64,000 nucleotides of DNA from Acridotheres tristis (lineage: Eukaryota > Chordata > Aves > Passeriformes > Sturnidae). The notes under the pieces are model-generated. The model saw only the letters and a program-made list of their open reading frames with translations, was not told the origin of the DNA and did not search any database. Below are positions 1-53,779 of the stretch, piece after piece (within the stretch, counting starts at the first letter, position 1; each line of letters starts with the position of its first letter). Where the stretch lies: NCBI GenBank assembly GCA_037013685.1, contig CM072919.1:52136116-52200115 (forward strand), read 5' to 3'. The position numbers and the translations under genes are program-made.

Positions 1-1
1 T

Positions 2-109
2 TTTGGGGAAGATCAAAAGTCACCTCAACTCTATGCCTTACTGGAGAGGTTTCCAAACTGGACATTTTCTTCTGGCTGGTCCTGTACTTATGACCTTTTT
101 GTTTTTTAA
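2..109 (+). CDS. ERMP1: C-terminal end of a plus-strand gene, probably ERMP1 (partial)
   Basis: Seen: frame 2 is open from the window edge to TAA at 107-109, giving 35 residues with a protein-like composition (LYALLERFPNWTFSSGW, then CTYDLFVF and stop). It contains an N-W-T glycosylation sequon. The other plus frame over the same bases looks less protein-like. Known: ERMP1 is a multi-pass endoplasmic reticulum membrane peptidase of the M28 family with a lumenal C-terminal part, and it is convergent with RIC1 in mammals. Inferred: this is the ERMP1 C-terminus, because the next gene is RIC1 on the opposite strand. A lumenal tail would be compatible with the sequon. Nothing of the catalytic domain is in the window, so identity rests on synteny. 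The exon begins outside the window, and the frame could be a chance one. Confidence 0.55.
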   Translation, partial: FGEDQKSPQLYALLERFPNWTFSSGWSCTYDLFVF

Positions 110-2175
110 TTTTGACAGCAATGCTGCAGGGCTGATAGGGTTTTCTCTGAAGCAGAATGCTCTTGTGGCAAGCACTTTCTAACAAGATGCCAGAAACTTC
201 AGCAAGAATTTAAAATACTTCAGCAAATGGTGTTTCTTTGGCAGTTTGACTGTTTAAAGACTACTGCTGTCTTGGGGATATAATGATACGTTTCTGAATG
301 CAATTCACCTTGGCTCTTCCATTGAAGTGGCAGTTTGGCTAGTGGGTTTCTTAAAATAAAAACTGCACTTGATCAAGTAATATTAGCATAATAAATGGTG
401 GCAATCACTATGGAAGGGCTTTATGGAATTATTTTAATGCTGTGTAAAGTAAAAGCATAATTCACCAATACATGGACTATCACCTCCCAAGCCTATCCGT
501 CCTATTCAAGTCCGATCTCCAGCTAGAAGGTGTTTGTTCCTGTGGGAGCAGGGCAGAGGTGGCAAAGTCCTGAGCATTACTTTTGTCACTGGATGAAGTC
601 ACTGAAAGCATGGTACTCATGTAGGTTGCATTGAGTCCTTGGCAAATGCACGATACAGTGAAATCAATATCATGATGGAATGTGGTAATTGTCTATCTAA
701 ATTGTATGTTTCTGTTAAAAAACTTAGTTCTACCCCTTTTCCTGCCTCTTTGGTGTTGCAGCATGAGTGACTTAAGTTCAACCTAACTGCCATCTTGTGA
801 TTTTGTTCCTATTGGGATCTTTCACTATCAGCACGTGAGCATGTGACTTGCTCACTTTTATGTAAGAGTCCTAAGTCCATTCTCCTTTAAGTGGATATCT
901 TACATTAATCTACTCTAAATTTTAAGTTACCTTCCAATTTATTAGAATTGGCTAATTTTGGTATCTCCTCTGGAGAAATTTTTGGTAGTTTGTCCGTATT
1001 GCACTTGCTAATACATTTTACTGTTTTTAAAAATAAGGTTTCCTTTCCATAAAGAAAAATACCTAAAAGAGTAATCTTGAAAATTTGTCTAATATTCTGG
1101 ATTGCTTTTATTTTATTTTCATAGGATGGATTTTATAAATGACTGTAACTGTTTTAGAGTATCTTCCAGTTTTAATTGACAAGCTGCTTTGAAATCAGAA
1201 GCCACTGACCTCTTTTTTTATACTTACCAGGTTTTTGGGAGTTTTTTGTGCAGTGGTTAGTAGTTAAGAGTAATTTCTGAAATTCAAAGAACTTGGTGTA
1301 TCTGAAGGAACTTAATGGTTTTTTTTCCAAATTATATATAAAACATTTGGCTATGTCAATACCACGCTAAACATTTTAAGTGTTTTTTATAATCTCATTA
1401 ATATTGCCTAATATCAGTGCAGAGCAGATTTTGTGCAAGCATCATCATTTCGAGTAGAAACATGCTAATACTGGTAAGTTTGCAGAGCACATGAAAGAAG
1501 ATTATGTGACAGTTAATTTGTGTGAGCTATGATGGATAACAACTCTCCAGTGAGGTATTTTTCCTTTTGGCTGTTCTGTAGTTGTGTGTAATAGTGGAAA
1601 GAACCAGTGTCATTGGTTGCAAGGGATGTTAACAAAGATTGTCAACTCACTCATGGACTAGGGTAAGAGGTTTAATTACTGTAATTATAATGAACTGGTC
1701 ATCAGTATCTTAAAACCTGCGGGTTTATACATTAATGTGCATTAATTATCACTCACTTGATTGTATCTGATTTAAAAGTACAATCCCTGTATTATTTAAA
1801 AGTGCTACTAGTGTTTCGAAGATCAGAGTTATGAACTAGAACTCCTGTGTCTTGAATCTCAATGAATGTGTTGTACTGTACTCTAGCTGATGCACAGCTA
1901 GTTAACTAAAGCTGCACTGATATTTACCATCTTCCTCAGTTTTGATTTTTGTGTTTTGCCTATGATTTTAAAGCTTTGAAAGTGCCGTGTGAAGAATGCA
2001 TACTGGGAGCCAAAAATATAAAAATGCCTGTTGTTGGCAATTTCTGAAACTTTAAGTGAAGCAATAACTTCTGCTATCTCAGGATTTAATCCTTGTTAAA
2101 TAATTTAATTATGAGGTGTGTCTGGTTTGTTGCAAATTTCTGTCTTTGTAAATAAAAGAAAAACTTGATTGGTGG
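110..2175 (+). other. ERMP1: Probable ERMP1 3' untranslated region
   Basis: This AT-rich stretch follows the stop codon and has no credible open frame. Candidate AATAAA signals on the plus strand are at 355-360, 390-395 and 2151-2156. The last is followed by GT- and T-rich sequence and is the best distal end. The extent is inferred; no splice sites or repeats were recognised inside. Confidence 0.4.
2151..2156 (+). terminator. Candidate distal poly(A) signal of the left-hand plus-strand gene
   Basis: AATAAA on the plus strand, followed within 35 bases by TTGGTGG and a TTTTT run that could be the downstream element. Use of the site is inferred from position. Confidence 0.4.
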
Positions 2176-4957
2176 CACTTGATTTTTAGCATGATTAAAG
2201 GCTATATATTTAAGTTGTGTTCATTCATTGCACTAATGTTTTACTTGAGCTTGGGGTAGAAATACTGCTAAGAGGTGCTGGGTTAGACGCCTGGTGTTAC
2301 AGCTGTGTGGAAGCTTGGCCAAAGAATACAAAAAATCATCTGAATTGAGAAAAGTTAAAATGGGAGTTCTGACTGGTTTCCTGGAGAAGAAGGTGGTTTT
2401 TGAAATGTGATACAGAGAAGTCACTGATAGCCAAGCTAAGTATTCTTTGTAAAATTGATGGTTGAGACCAGATTTATGGTTGAGCTAAGAAACAGGATGG
2501 AAAAATTTGCTGTTTGTGTCCATCTGCTTCCCTATTCAAGTATAAGCAGATGAGTCTTCTGCTACTGTGGGTTACTATTTCTCCTAAAGAAGCATTGTGC
2601 AACTTACTCTTTGAAGGGTATGAAATAAATGCAAGCAGCTGTAACTTCAAGGATACAAGAAACATTATTTATTCTTAGTAGAGGCAGTAAACACTTGATT
2701 AGAATTACCTTATGCTCATCTGCAACAATTTATATCCACAGCATTTTGTAAATTGCTTTCTTGCTTTTCCCTTACTTTGATGGCTTTAATAATCTGCTAT
2801 GTTCTCTCTTAAAATACATATTTCTGAAGCTGAGTACTAAGCACTTCATCAGTTTAAGCAAAGGAGGCCTCTACATGTTGTGGTTATGCAATGTAGTGCA
2901 TCCTTAGACTGTGTCACCATACCTTTAGGATTGTCTGTCAAGTAAAAGTATGCATTTGAAGAAAGAAAGGGTTGGCATAGGTGCAAGGAACAGGAAAATT
3001 TTAGCTATCATACACAAACTTACAGACTGTTGAGCTGAGTGTTCTGTGCTAGTAAGACCTGTCTTTAACATGTCAGTCTGGGTTAGATTGCAGTCCTCCT
3101 GGAAAAACACTAACCAAATAGACAAGATCTAACAAGTCTATACAGAGCTAGTTGTAGCAGGTGGGACATAGCTGTAGAACAGTTGTCTGCACAGCAAAGC
3201 TGTTCTGTACTTTTCTCCCTTCGAGGGCTAAATGTAATCTGACTTTTGATAATTATCTGGAAAGGGCCTGCAGGATGACCCGTTTTAGAACTTGGTATGT
3301 AGTCTTGATGGAGAATGGTAGGAAGACGTGGAAGATCGGTAAACCTACGTTCTGTGGTTAGTGTCAATTTATGTAACTGTGGCTTCCATTTTAAAGACAG
3401 AACATGCATTCTCAACCTCCATGAAAATCCCTGTCAGTCTTGGGGGATAAATTGATCCTAGAAATTAGCCAGGCTCCCCTAATCACCTTGGAAGTTCTGT
3501 TGGGCTACAACTCTTCATGGTTCTGTCCAAGCTGTGGGTGCAGCTTGAGAATATGGTAAGCATTAAAGCAGAGTCTTGAGCAGGAAGTACAAGCCAGTTT
3601 AGAGAGATCTAGACAATGCTGTCTGTATTTCAAGCATGATGTTATGCATGAGTGGTCCTTAGCAAATATTTAAAAAAAACTTAGTTTCAGAAAGCTGAAA
3701 GAATCAGTCTTAAAAATTAGCAGTAATTCATCTAAAAAGGAACAGTTCTTTGAAGCTGTTCTGAGAATGGCACAGATAGAAGCTTCAAAGCCAGTAAGTG
3801 TAGAGGTGAATTTAAGTCACCATCTTAGAAAGCCGCCCATGCAGAGTTTATTTGGAGATGGTTTCTTTAGGGGAGGGGCCGGTGGTTAGTTCTGTTTAGA
3901 TGGTTTGGGTTTTGTTTTGTTTCGAGGTTTTTGTTTTGTATTGTTTGGGGTTTGTTTCTTTCTTTTGTTTGAGGTTTTTGGGGGGGTTTGGAGTTTTTTT
4001 GATAGGAAACAACTTGAAAAAATAAGGAAAGGTACCTTGTGTCTGCTGTGTAGTAGCTTCAGGCTCCAGCTGTAGACTCTTAAAAGTCTTCTCTCAGTGC
4101 TCTCTGAATAAGCCCAAGGAGTTCTTATTTTAGAGGCCAGTGATAAATAGAACATTCAAGTTTGTATCTCTCTTTTCTCTGCTTAAACACTGTGATAACT
4201 TATACCACTCACCCTATGCTGCCATAGAGTACTTCAGCACTGTTCAGCCCTAGGGCAGGTAAGTAAGATGAGACAGTAAGTTGTGTCTGTAGCCTTTATA
4301 TTCCCACTTAATTGTGGAAAATGCACCCTTCAGTTGAAGCTTCAGACTCAGCAAGTTACCCATCATCTTTTATAGTATCATTATAGCCATAGACAACTTC
4401 TCCCCTCAGTTTATTAAGAAAAGGACCTTCTTTGTACAGGTTCTGGCTAGATTGTGAATTCAGGTATTTCTGCTTACTTAACAGTGGGTCTCAGACCTGT
4501 ACCTTAAAGACACTTTGGCTCTAAAACCATTTGAACTGGTTTCTTTGTTTGACCTAAAACACGCTGAGGAAAAATTAGCTTATTTGGGTTGACAGAAGTG
4601 ATTGTGAGAAATTACCTTCAGAAATGTGACTTGATTTAAGCAATTTTACAAGTATACTCAGTGTGAAAGGATCTGCTAAATTGGCAGCAAGGAATAATAT
4701 ATTGTGCTGTTCCTGTTTTTCTGAGCAGTTTTGCACAGGAGGAGAAACAGATCAAGAAAACTTGATGATATGCAAATTGTTGTGAAGGAGGAAATCTGAC
4801 ATGAGCCAGTTTAATGTGAGCTGGATACATAAAGTGAAAAGAATGTTGACGTGTTGGAATTCCAAGAGGATGGAAGATGTTGATCTTCAGTTGGTTAAGT
4901 GGCCAATTTTTCCTATCTTTAGTTAAATAGTGCAGATTTGTAGATGAATAAACCTTT
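2176..4957. other. Intergenic stretch between the convergent gene ends
   Basis: No gene recognised. Open frames on both strands are short (about 100 residues or fewer) and lack protein-like features. A T/G-rich low-complexity patch lies at about 3895-4000, with repeated TTTTG runs and a run of seven G at about 3980. The shape (TTTTG-rich on plus, AAAAC-rich on minus) may be a decayed poly(A)-like tail, but no mobile element was recognised next to it. Confidence 0.5.
3895..4000. repeat. T/G-rich low-complexity tract
   Basis: Repeated TTTTG and GTTTT words with almost no C, distinct from the flanking sequence. The long lysine-, threonine- and asparagine-rich reading frame on the minus strand here is a product of this composition, not a gene. 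Confidence 0.7.
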
Positions 4958-5849
4958 TGTGGTGGGTTAACCCTGGCTAGCTGGTGGGTGACACCCTCCC
5001 CTCAGCAGACGAGGATGAGAAAATTAATGGGTTGAGACTGGGACATTACTCACTGGTACCCACAATAGATGAAAAAAACTGGCTTTGGGAAAATTAATTT
5101 ATTGCTAATTAAAATAATGGAACACATTTCCCCAACCTCCCCTTTCTTTCTGGATTCACTGTTCCATCTTCTCTCTCACAGTGGTGTAGAACTGGGGATG
5201 GTCGGTTAAGGGTCAGGTCATGGTCAGTCTCTCTGCTTCCTCTCCTCACTCTTGCCCTGCTCCAGCATGGGGTCCACTCCATGGGGTAGAGTCTCTCATA
5301 AACTGCTTCCAAGTGGCTCCTCCTCTTGCTGGGGCAGTCCTTCAGGTTGAGACTGTGCAAGCATGGATCCACCATGGGCCACAGTTCTTGCCAGAAACCT
5401 GCTCGTTGTGGGCTTCCTTCAGGGCTCATCCATGCATCTGCTTAGTGTGGGTGCTCCAAGGCTGCCACTGTGGGAATCTGCTCCACTGTGTTCCATAGGG
5501 GGTTCCAGGTGGAGAGCCTGCTCCCCCCTTGTCTCAAAGGATTTAGCTGCTGAGCAGTACCACACCAGTAAGAGGCATAAGAGCAAGACTGTTAGTATAT
5601 AATTTAACGTGTTTACTTGCACATAGTCACACTCTGTTCCAGTGCCTGGAATACCTCCTCCTGTTCCTCGTTTATGGGCCTGGCTGCCTGCAGGACGCTT
5701 CCTCACTCAGTTCCTGCAGCATTTTTTACCTCTTGTTAAATACATTACAGAAAGGAGGCACCAGCTTGGCTGACAGGCTTCCCTGTGTCTGCTGGAACTG
5801 GCTCTGTCTAACACAGTCACCCTTGCTACCACACCCTAAACCCACTACA
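4958..5849 (-). mobile_element. Solo LTR of an avian ERVL-like endogenous retrovirus
   Basis: Seen: the element begins TGTGGTGGGTTAACCC and ends AAACCCACTACA, so its ends form a near-perfect 11-bp inverted repeat with TG...CA termini (10 of 11 match). It is about 892 bp and much more GC-rich than its flanks. Known: this layout, with many internal blocks of the 'CTGCTCCA...GGG' kind, is typical of a widespread avian ERVL-class LTR. Orientation is taken as minus because that strand carries a TATA-like TATTTAA (5736-5742), then AATAAA (5098-5103) close to the 3' end, the expected U3-R-U5 order. No internal viral genes are present, so this is a single LTR left by recombination. I cannot find a clean target-site duplication (CCTTT before, TCTCT after). 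The element lies between the tails of two convergent genes. The roughly 100-residue open frames in it are incidental. Confidence 0.82.
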
Positions 5850-6364
5850 TCTCTTTTCACAGGTAACACAGCAGCAGGTGGATGTAACGTCAAAGATGCA
5901 CTAAAATAAGGTAAAAGTTTGATTCCCTCGTCCTGTAAAAAAGAAGCTGCAGGAGTCTAAATCTTCATCAGGTGGTTTCTCTGAGAGCTTTGTCCCTCCA
6001 AGATGGCCTACCTGAATGGCTTGACGTTAGAAATAGTTATTTTTCACAGGAGTAACTTCAAGTAAAATTGAATACATTTGTCTTTTAATTACAAGTATAA
6101 CAGCAGTGAAATCAAAATACAAAATTAGCACATAAGATTTGCATAGAGATAATTACTGTGAAGAAGTACAAACTTCTAGAATTTCACAACTAAAAAGATT
6201 TACCTGCTAAACAACAGTAGCACAGTAGTAAGATATGAATAGTGAGAATGTTAATATATCAGTTAATGTATGTTTTACTTGCACAGATCCAAAACCTGAA
6301 CAGCAGAATGCTGGCCAGGATGGGCTTGGCTTACATCATTACCACAGAACCACAGAAAAATATT
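5850..6364. other. Short intergenic stretch beyond the RIC1 poly(A) site
   Basis: AT-rich, no open frame, no repeat recognised. It holds TG-rich sequence at about 6330-6355 on the minus strand that may serve as the downstream element of the RIC1 poly(A) site. Confidence 0.4.
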
Positions 6365-7991
6365 AACTTGAAGCACAGTTTTTATTTCTTTTAACATAGA
6401 TTAAGCAGGTTTCTTTATCATAAAAAAAAAGCTTTAAGTATTATCCCCTTAAAACAATAATGAATTTCGACGTCAGGTCACAACAGGCTTGTAGGTATGA
6501 TAGACATTTTCTACAACCAGTAGCTACAATGCAGAATAAGCTTAATGCTGGGACTCAGACTGAGCTTCGTTCCTCTAACTTCAGTCTCAGTTTCAACTCT
6601 TAAAATGAAATTCAAGTTGCATTTATTCATAGCTCCAGCTTTCCACGTAATACTCGCAATTATTGCACTTGTACTGGTTGTATTGGCTTAGTAAAGCCAT
6701 TCTAAAGCAACAGTTTAATATCTGTACATTTTAAAGCACCTGATCTTATCTACAAAGGAAATAAAGATAATGAAACCACAATTCATTTAAAACTTAATAA
6801 TGAATATTCTTAATTTTCAGAGTTTAAATGGATGTGCATTTAGTAACTACACTAGAAAAGCAACAGATGCTGTAACTACCCTACAATGACTAGTTTGGTC
6901 CATGTCAGTAATCAAGTGATGTTATAAAAAATAAACTAGTTTATTGTGTATAAAATGAATAATGTTGCATTTTTGTTCAGATTGCACAGTACAAACAAGC
7001 TAATATCTAAATTAATACTGTTACAGGTAGTTATTACATAGGGACAGCAGCTAGAAAAAATAAGTACCTCAAAGCAACAGACTTCTGCAGCCAGGTTTTC
7101 ATAACATTGTATGAAAGTTAAATATGTCTTAGTTAGAAGTATGCATATTATAAAATGTTTGAAAAATGTTTAAGTATGAGCTGTTAAACTAGTTTTCCAT
7201 AGCAAGAGTATATGATGATTATTTACATTTTAAAAATCCATTTATCAGAAAAGAATTTACAATGAAATAAATAACCTTCAGCAGTCCCTTAACCCAACTA
7301 CAAGATCTGTTAAGTGGCAGTAAAAAACAGGTAAGCCACCTTGTGTCAGTGTTAGGTCAGTAAAGTATGCCTCATCCAGAAAGAAGTGCAACTCTGCTTT
7401 AACTTTACTAGTCATCTAGAAACATGCAAATACATACAGGTACCTCCAAATATGGTACAGTCTTGAGTATTTATACAAGATTATTCACAAAAAAACATAT
7501 AATATATTTTACAGTCCTTTAATACAAAATATCGGTATCAAACCAATCTGAACTGCATTGATCAGATATTTATTAGGCAGGCAAGCTGCAAAGAAAACAG
7601 TTTTTATATTTATTTAATCCCCTCTTCGCCTTTTAAACTCAAGCAAGATATAAGTAGTTTCTTCAGAACGTGTTGGTGATATGAAGGTACTGATGAACAT
7701 TGACTGAATCTGTCTCCATGCACGTTCACTGTCTCTCCAACACTATTGAAAGTATCAAAATGTAAAGCTGCAGTCTGGCGATTGCATCAAAAAAGAGTCA
7801 TGCCTCCTTTTGAAACTATTAGATTAAACTGGTGTTTAGTTATCCCCACTAAAAATTTCAAAGATTGAAATACTAAAAAAACAAAACAAACAAAATTAAA
7901 AAAGGAGTTAAAATCCAAAACACAGAAGTAGATTTAAGAGCTGGTTTTCTTCCTTTCACACCTGATGCTTGGGAAGTTGTTCACCTTCCAT
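6365..7991 (-). other. RIC1: Probable RIC1 3' untranslated region
   Basis: About 1.6 kb of AT-rich sequence follows the RIC1 stop codon without any splice site or open frame. Several minus-strand AATAAA hexamers occur (for example near 6942 and 7570), so shorter alternative 3' ends are possible. The most distal well-formed signal is at 6381-6386. The boundary is inferred. Confidence 0.5.
6381..6386 (-). terminator. RIC1: Candidate poly(A) signal of RIC1
   Basis: AATAAA on the minus strand, followed by a T-run and repeated TCTGTGG words (about 6335-6357), a good match to a U/GU-rich downstream element. Cleavage would fall near 6365. Other AATAAA copies nearer the stop codon have weaker downstream sequence. 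Confidence 0.5.
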
Positions 7992-52640
<44,649 letters not shown>

Positions 52641-52683
52641 GGCTGAAGATTTCCAGAGAAGCTGGCGCTCAGCCTGCTCTAGT

Positions 52684-52748
52684 CTAGGCAGGGGGAGAGC
52701 GGGGCATCAGCGGAAGGAGAGATACAGCGTCCGCGGCCGACCAGGCAT
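52684..52748 (-). CDS. Overlapping upstream ORFs 2 and 3 in the RIC1 leader
   Basis: ORF 2 (52748 to 52707, [13 protein letters not shown]) ends in TGA whose last base is the first base of the next ATG (TGATG). ORF 3 (52707 to 52684) then reads MPRSPPA and stops 43 bases before the RIC1 ATG. The stop-start overlap would favour reinitiation. Seen directly; function is inferred. Confidence 0.35.
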
Positions 52749-52951
52749 AATCACCGGCACACCGACGGGACCCCTGGGCTCAGCACCACTGGGAATGGGG
52801 GGCTGAGGCCTCCCCGGTGCAGAGGAGGGGCCGTCGCCGCCGGTGCAGGGACGCGGGAGCGCCGCAGCTGCCGGGGGCGGAGGCGGATGCGGGTTGGGCA
52901 AGGGCCGGGCGGCCTGCGGGAGGCGGCAGCGAGGGGGACGCGGCCAGGCGG

Positions 52952-53077
52952 TCACTGCTCCGAGTGGGCACCGGGGCGCTGCGGCGGAGGCAGCAGCGGC
53001 TCCGCCCTCCCGCGGGTGTTTCGCCCGCCCGCGCTCCGGATCGGTGTCGCCGCTGTCGCTGTGGCCCCCGCCGCCAT
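52952..53077 (-). CDS. Upstream ORF 1 in the RIC1 leader (41 codons)
   Basis: ATG (complement of 53075-53077) in a strong context (G at -3, G at +4) opens MAAGATATAATPIRS and stops at TGA 41 codons later, about 310 bases before the RIC1 ATG. It would repress main-frame translation if the transcript starts upstream of it. Transcription of this region is inferred, and I know of no family match. Confidence 0.35.
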   Translation of the reverse strand: MAAGATATAATPIRSAGGRNTRGRAEPLLPPPQRPGAHSEQ

Positions 53078-53194
53078 CTCCTCCCCCTTCCGCTTCCGCT
53101 CCTCTTCCTCCTCCCCCTTCTTCCGCTCCTCCTCCTCTTGGGATCCTCCCTCTCTGTCTTCACTTCCTCTTGCTTTGTACTCTTCCTCTTCTTT

Positions 53195-53238
53195 GTGGTG
53201 GTGGTGGTGGTGGTGGTGGTGCTGCTGCTGCTGCTGCT
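53195..53238. repeat. (GTG)n-(GCT)n compound triplet repeat
   Basis: Nearly nine GTG units (53195-53220) run directly into six GCT units (53221-53238), followed by degenerate TTCTGCTCC repeats. On the RIC1 strand this reads (AGC)n then (CAC)n. It lies in the presumed leader or promoter. Pure triplet tracts such as this are length-variable. Confidence 0.95.
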
Positions 53239-53354
53239 TCTGCTCCTTCTGCTCCTTCTGCTCCTGCTCCTCCTCTCCCTCCTCCTCTCCCTCCGCTCCC
53301 TCCCCTCGCTCCGGTGTCCGAGGCCCTGAGGGGCGGCGGCGGGCCCCGAGCGAA

Positions 53355-53368
53355 CGGAAGTGACGTCA
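53355..53368 (+). promoter_or_regulatory. ETS-CRE composite motif
   Basis: CGGAAGTGACGTCA: an ETS core (CGGAAG) abutting a perfect palindromic cAMP-response element (TGACGTCA, 53361-53368). This combination is characteristic of CpG-island promoters of housekeeping genes. It lies about 720 bases upstream of the RIC1 ATG, likely close to a transcription start. Confidence 0.7.
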
Positions 53369-53547
53369 TGTAACAAGCGTCAGTGGTCTGGGCGGAAAAG
53401 GCGCGGCTGGCGTCGGGGCTGAGGCGGAGCGGGAAGTGTGCGGTGTGGGGGCGAAAGGGAAAGGGAGGGAAGTGGAGCCGTGGGGGCAGAGAACCAGAGC
53501 CGGGGGTGGCAGGATAAGGAGGAGTGGATCCAAGCTTAAAGAGAGTG

Positions 53548-53779
53548 GGTTTAGAGTTGATCTGAGGAGGAAGTTATTTGGTGTAAGGGCGATGAGGCCC
53601 TGGCGCAGGTTGCCCCGAGAAGTTGTGGATGCCCCATCCCTGGAAGTGTTCAAGGCTAGGCTGGGTGGGGCTCTGAGCAGCCTGGTCTAGTGGAAGGTGT
53701 CCTTGTCCATGGCGGGGGGCTTGGAACTAGATGACCTTTCAAGTTCCTTCTGACCCAGGCCATTTTATGGTTCTCTAAT
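53548..53779 (+). mobile_element. CR1 LINE 3' fragment beside the RIC1 CpG island
   Basis: Contains GCAGGTTGCCCCGAGAAGTT, GTGGATGCCCCATCCCTGGA, AGTGTTCAAGGCTAGGCTGG and GGAACTAGATGACCTTTCAA, the hallmark sequence of the 3' end of avian CR1. It ends ATTTTATGGTTCTCT, a degenerate form of the terminal ATTCTATGATTCT repeat. 5'-truncated and diverged. It lies about 100 bases outside the CpG island. Confidence 0.92.

Larger units (their letters stand above)
52641..53450. promoter_or_regulatory. RIC1: CpG island: RIC1 promoter and 5' untranslated region
   Basis: GC content and CpG density rise sharply from about 52690 to about 53440, against AT-rich flanks. This starts about 50 bases upstream of the RIC1 start codon, so it contains the leader and the core promoter. 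There is no TATA box in the expected place; such promoters usually have dispersed starts. The first exon may be longer than its coding part, or a non-coding leader exon may exist; the sequence does not settle it. Long open frames occur on both strands here only because stop codons are rare in such GC-rich, triplet-repetitive sequence. Confidence 0.85.

Noticed and set aside
3110..3415. 101-residue minus-strand open frame in the left intergenic region
   Set aside because: No family resemblance, overlaps other short frames on the opposite strand, no promoter or splice context.
5109..5429. 106-residue open frame on the minus strand
   Set aside because: Lies wholly inside the LTR; produced by its GC-rich internal repeats, with no viral gene signature.
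52817..53373. Plus-strand open frames of 158-176 codons in the CpG island
   Set aside because: Poly-leucine, poly-proline, poly-valine and poly-tryptophan stretches reflect the triplet repeats and GC bias, and several frames are open at once.
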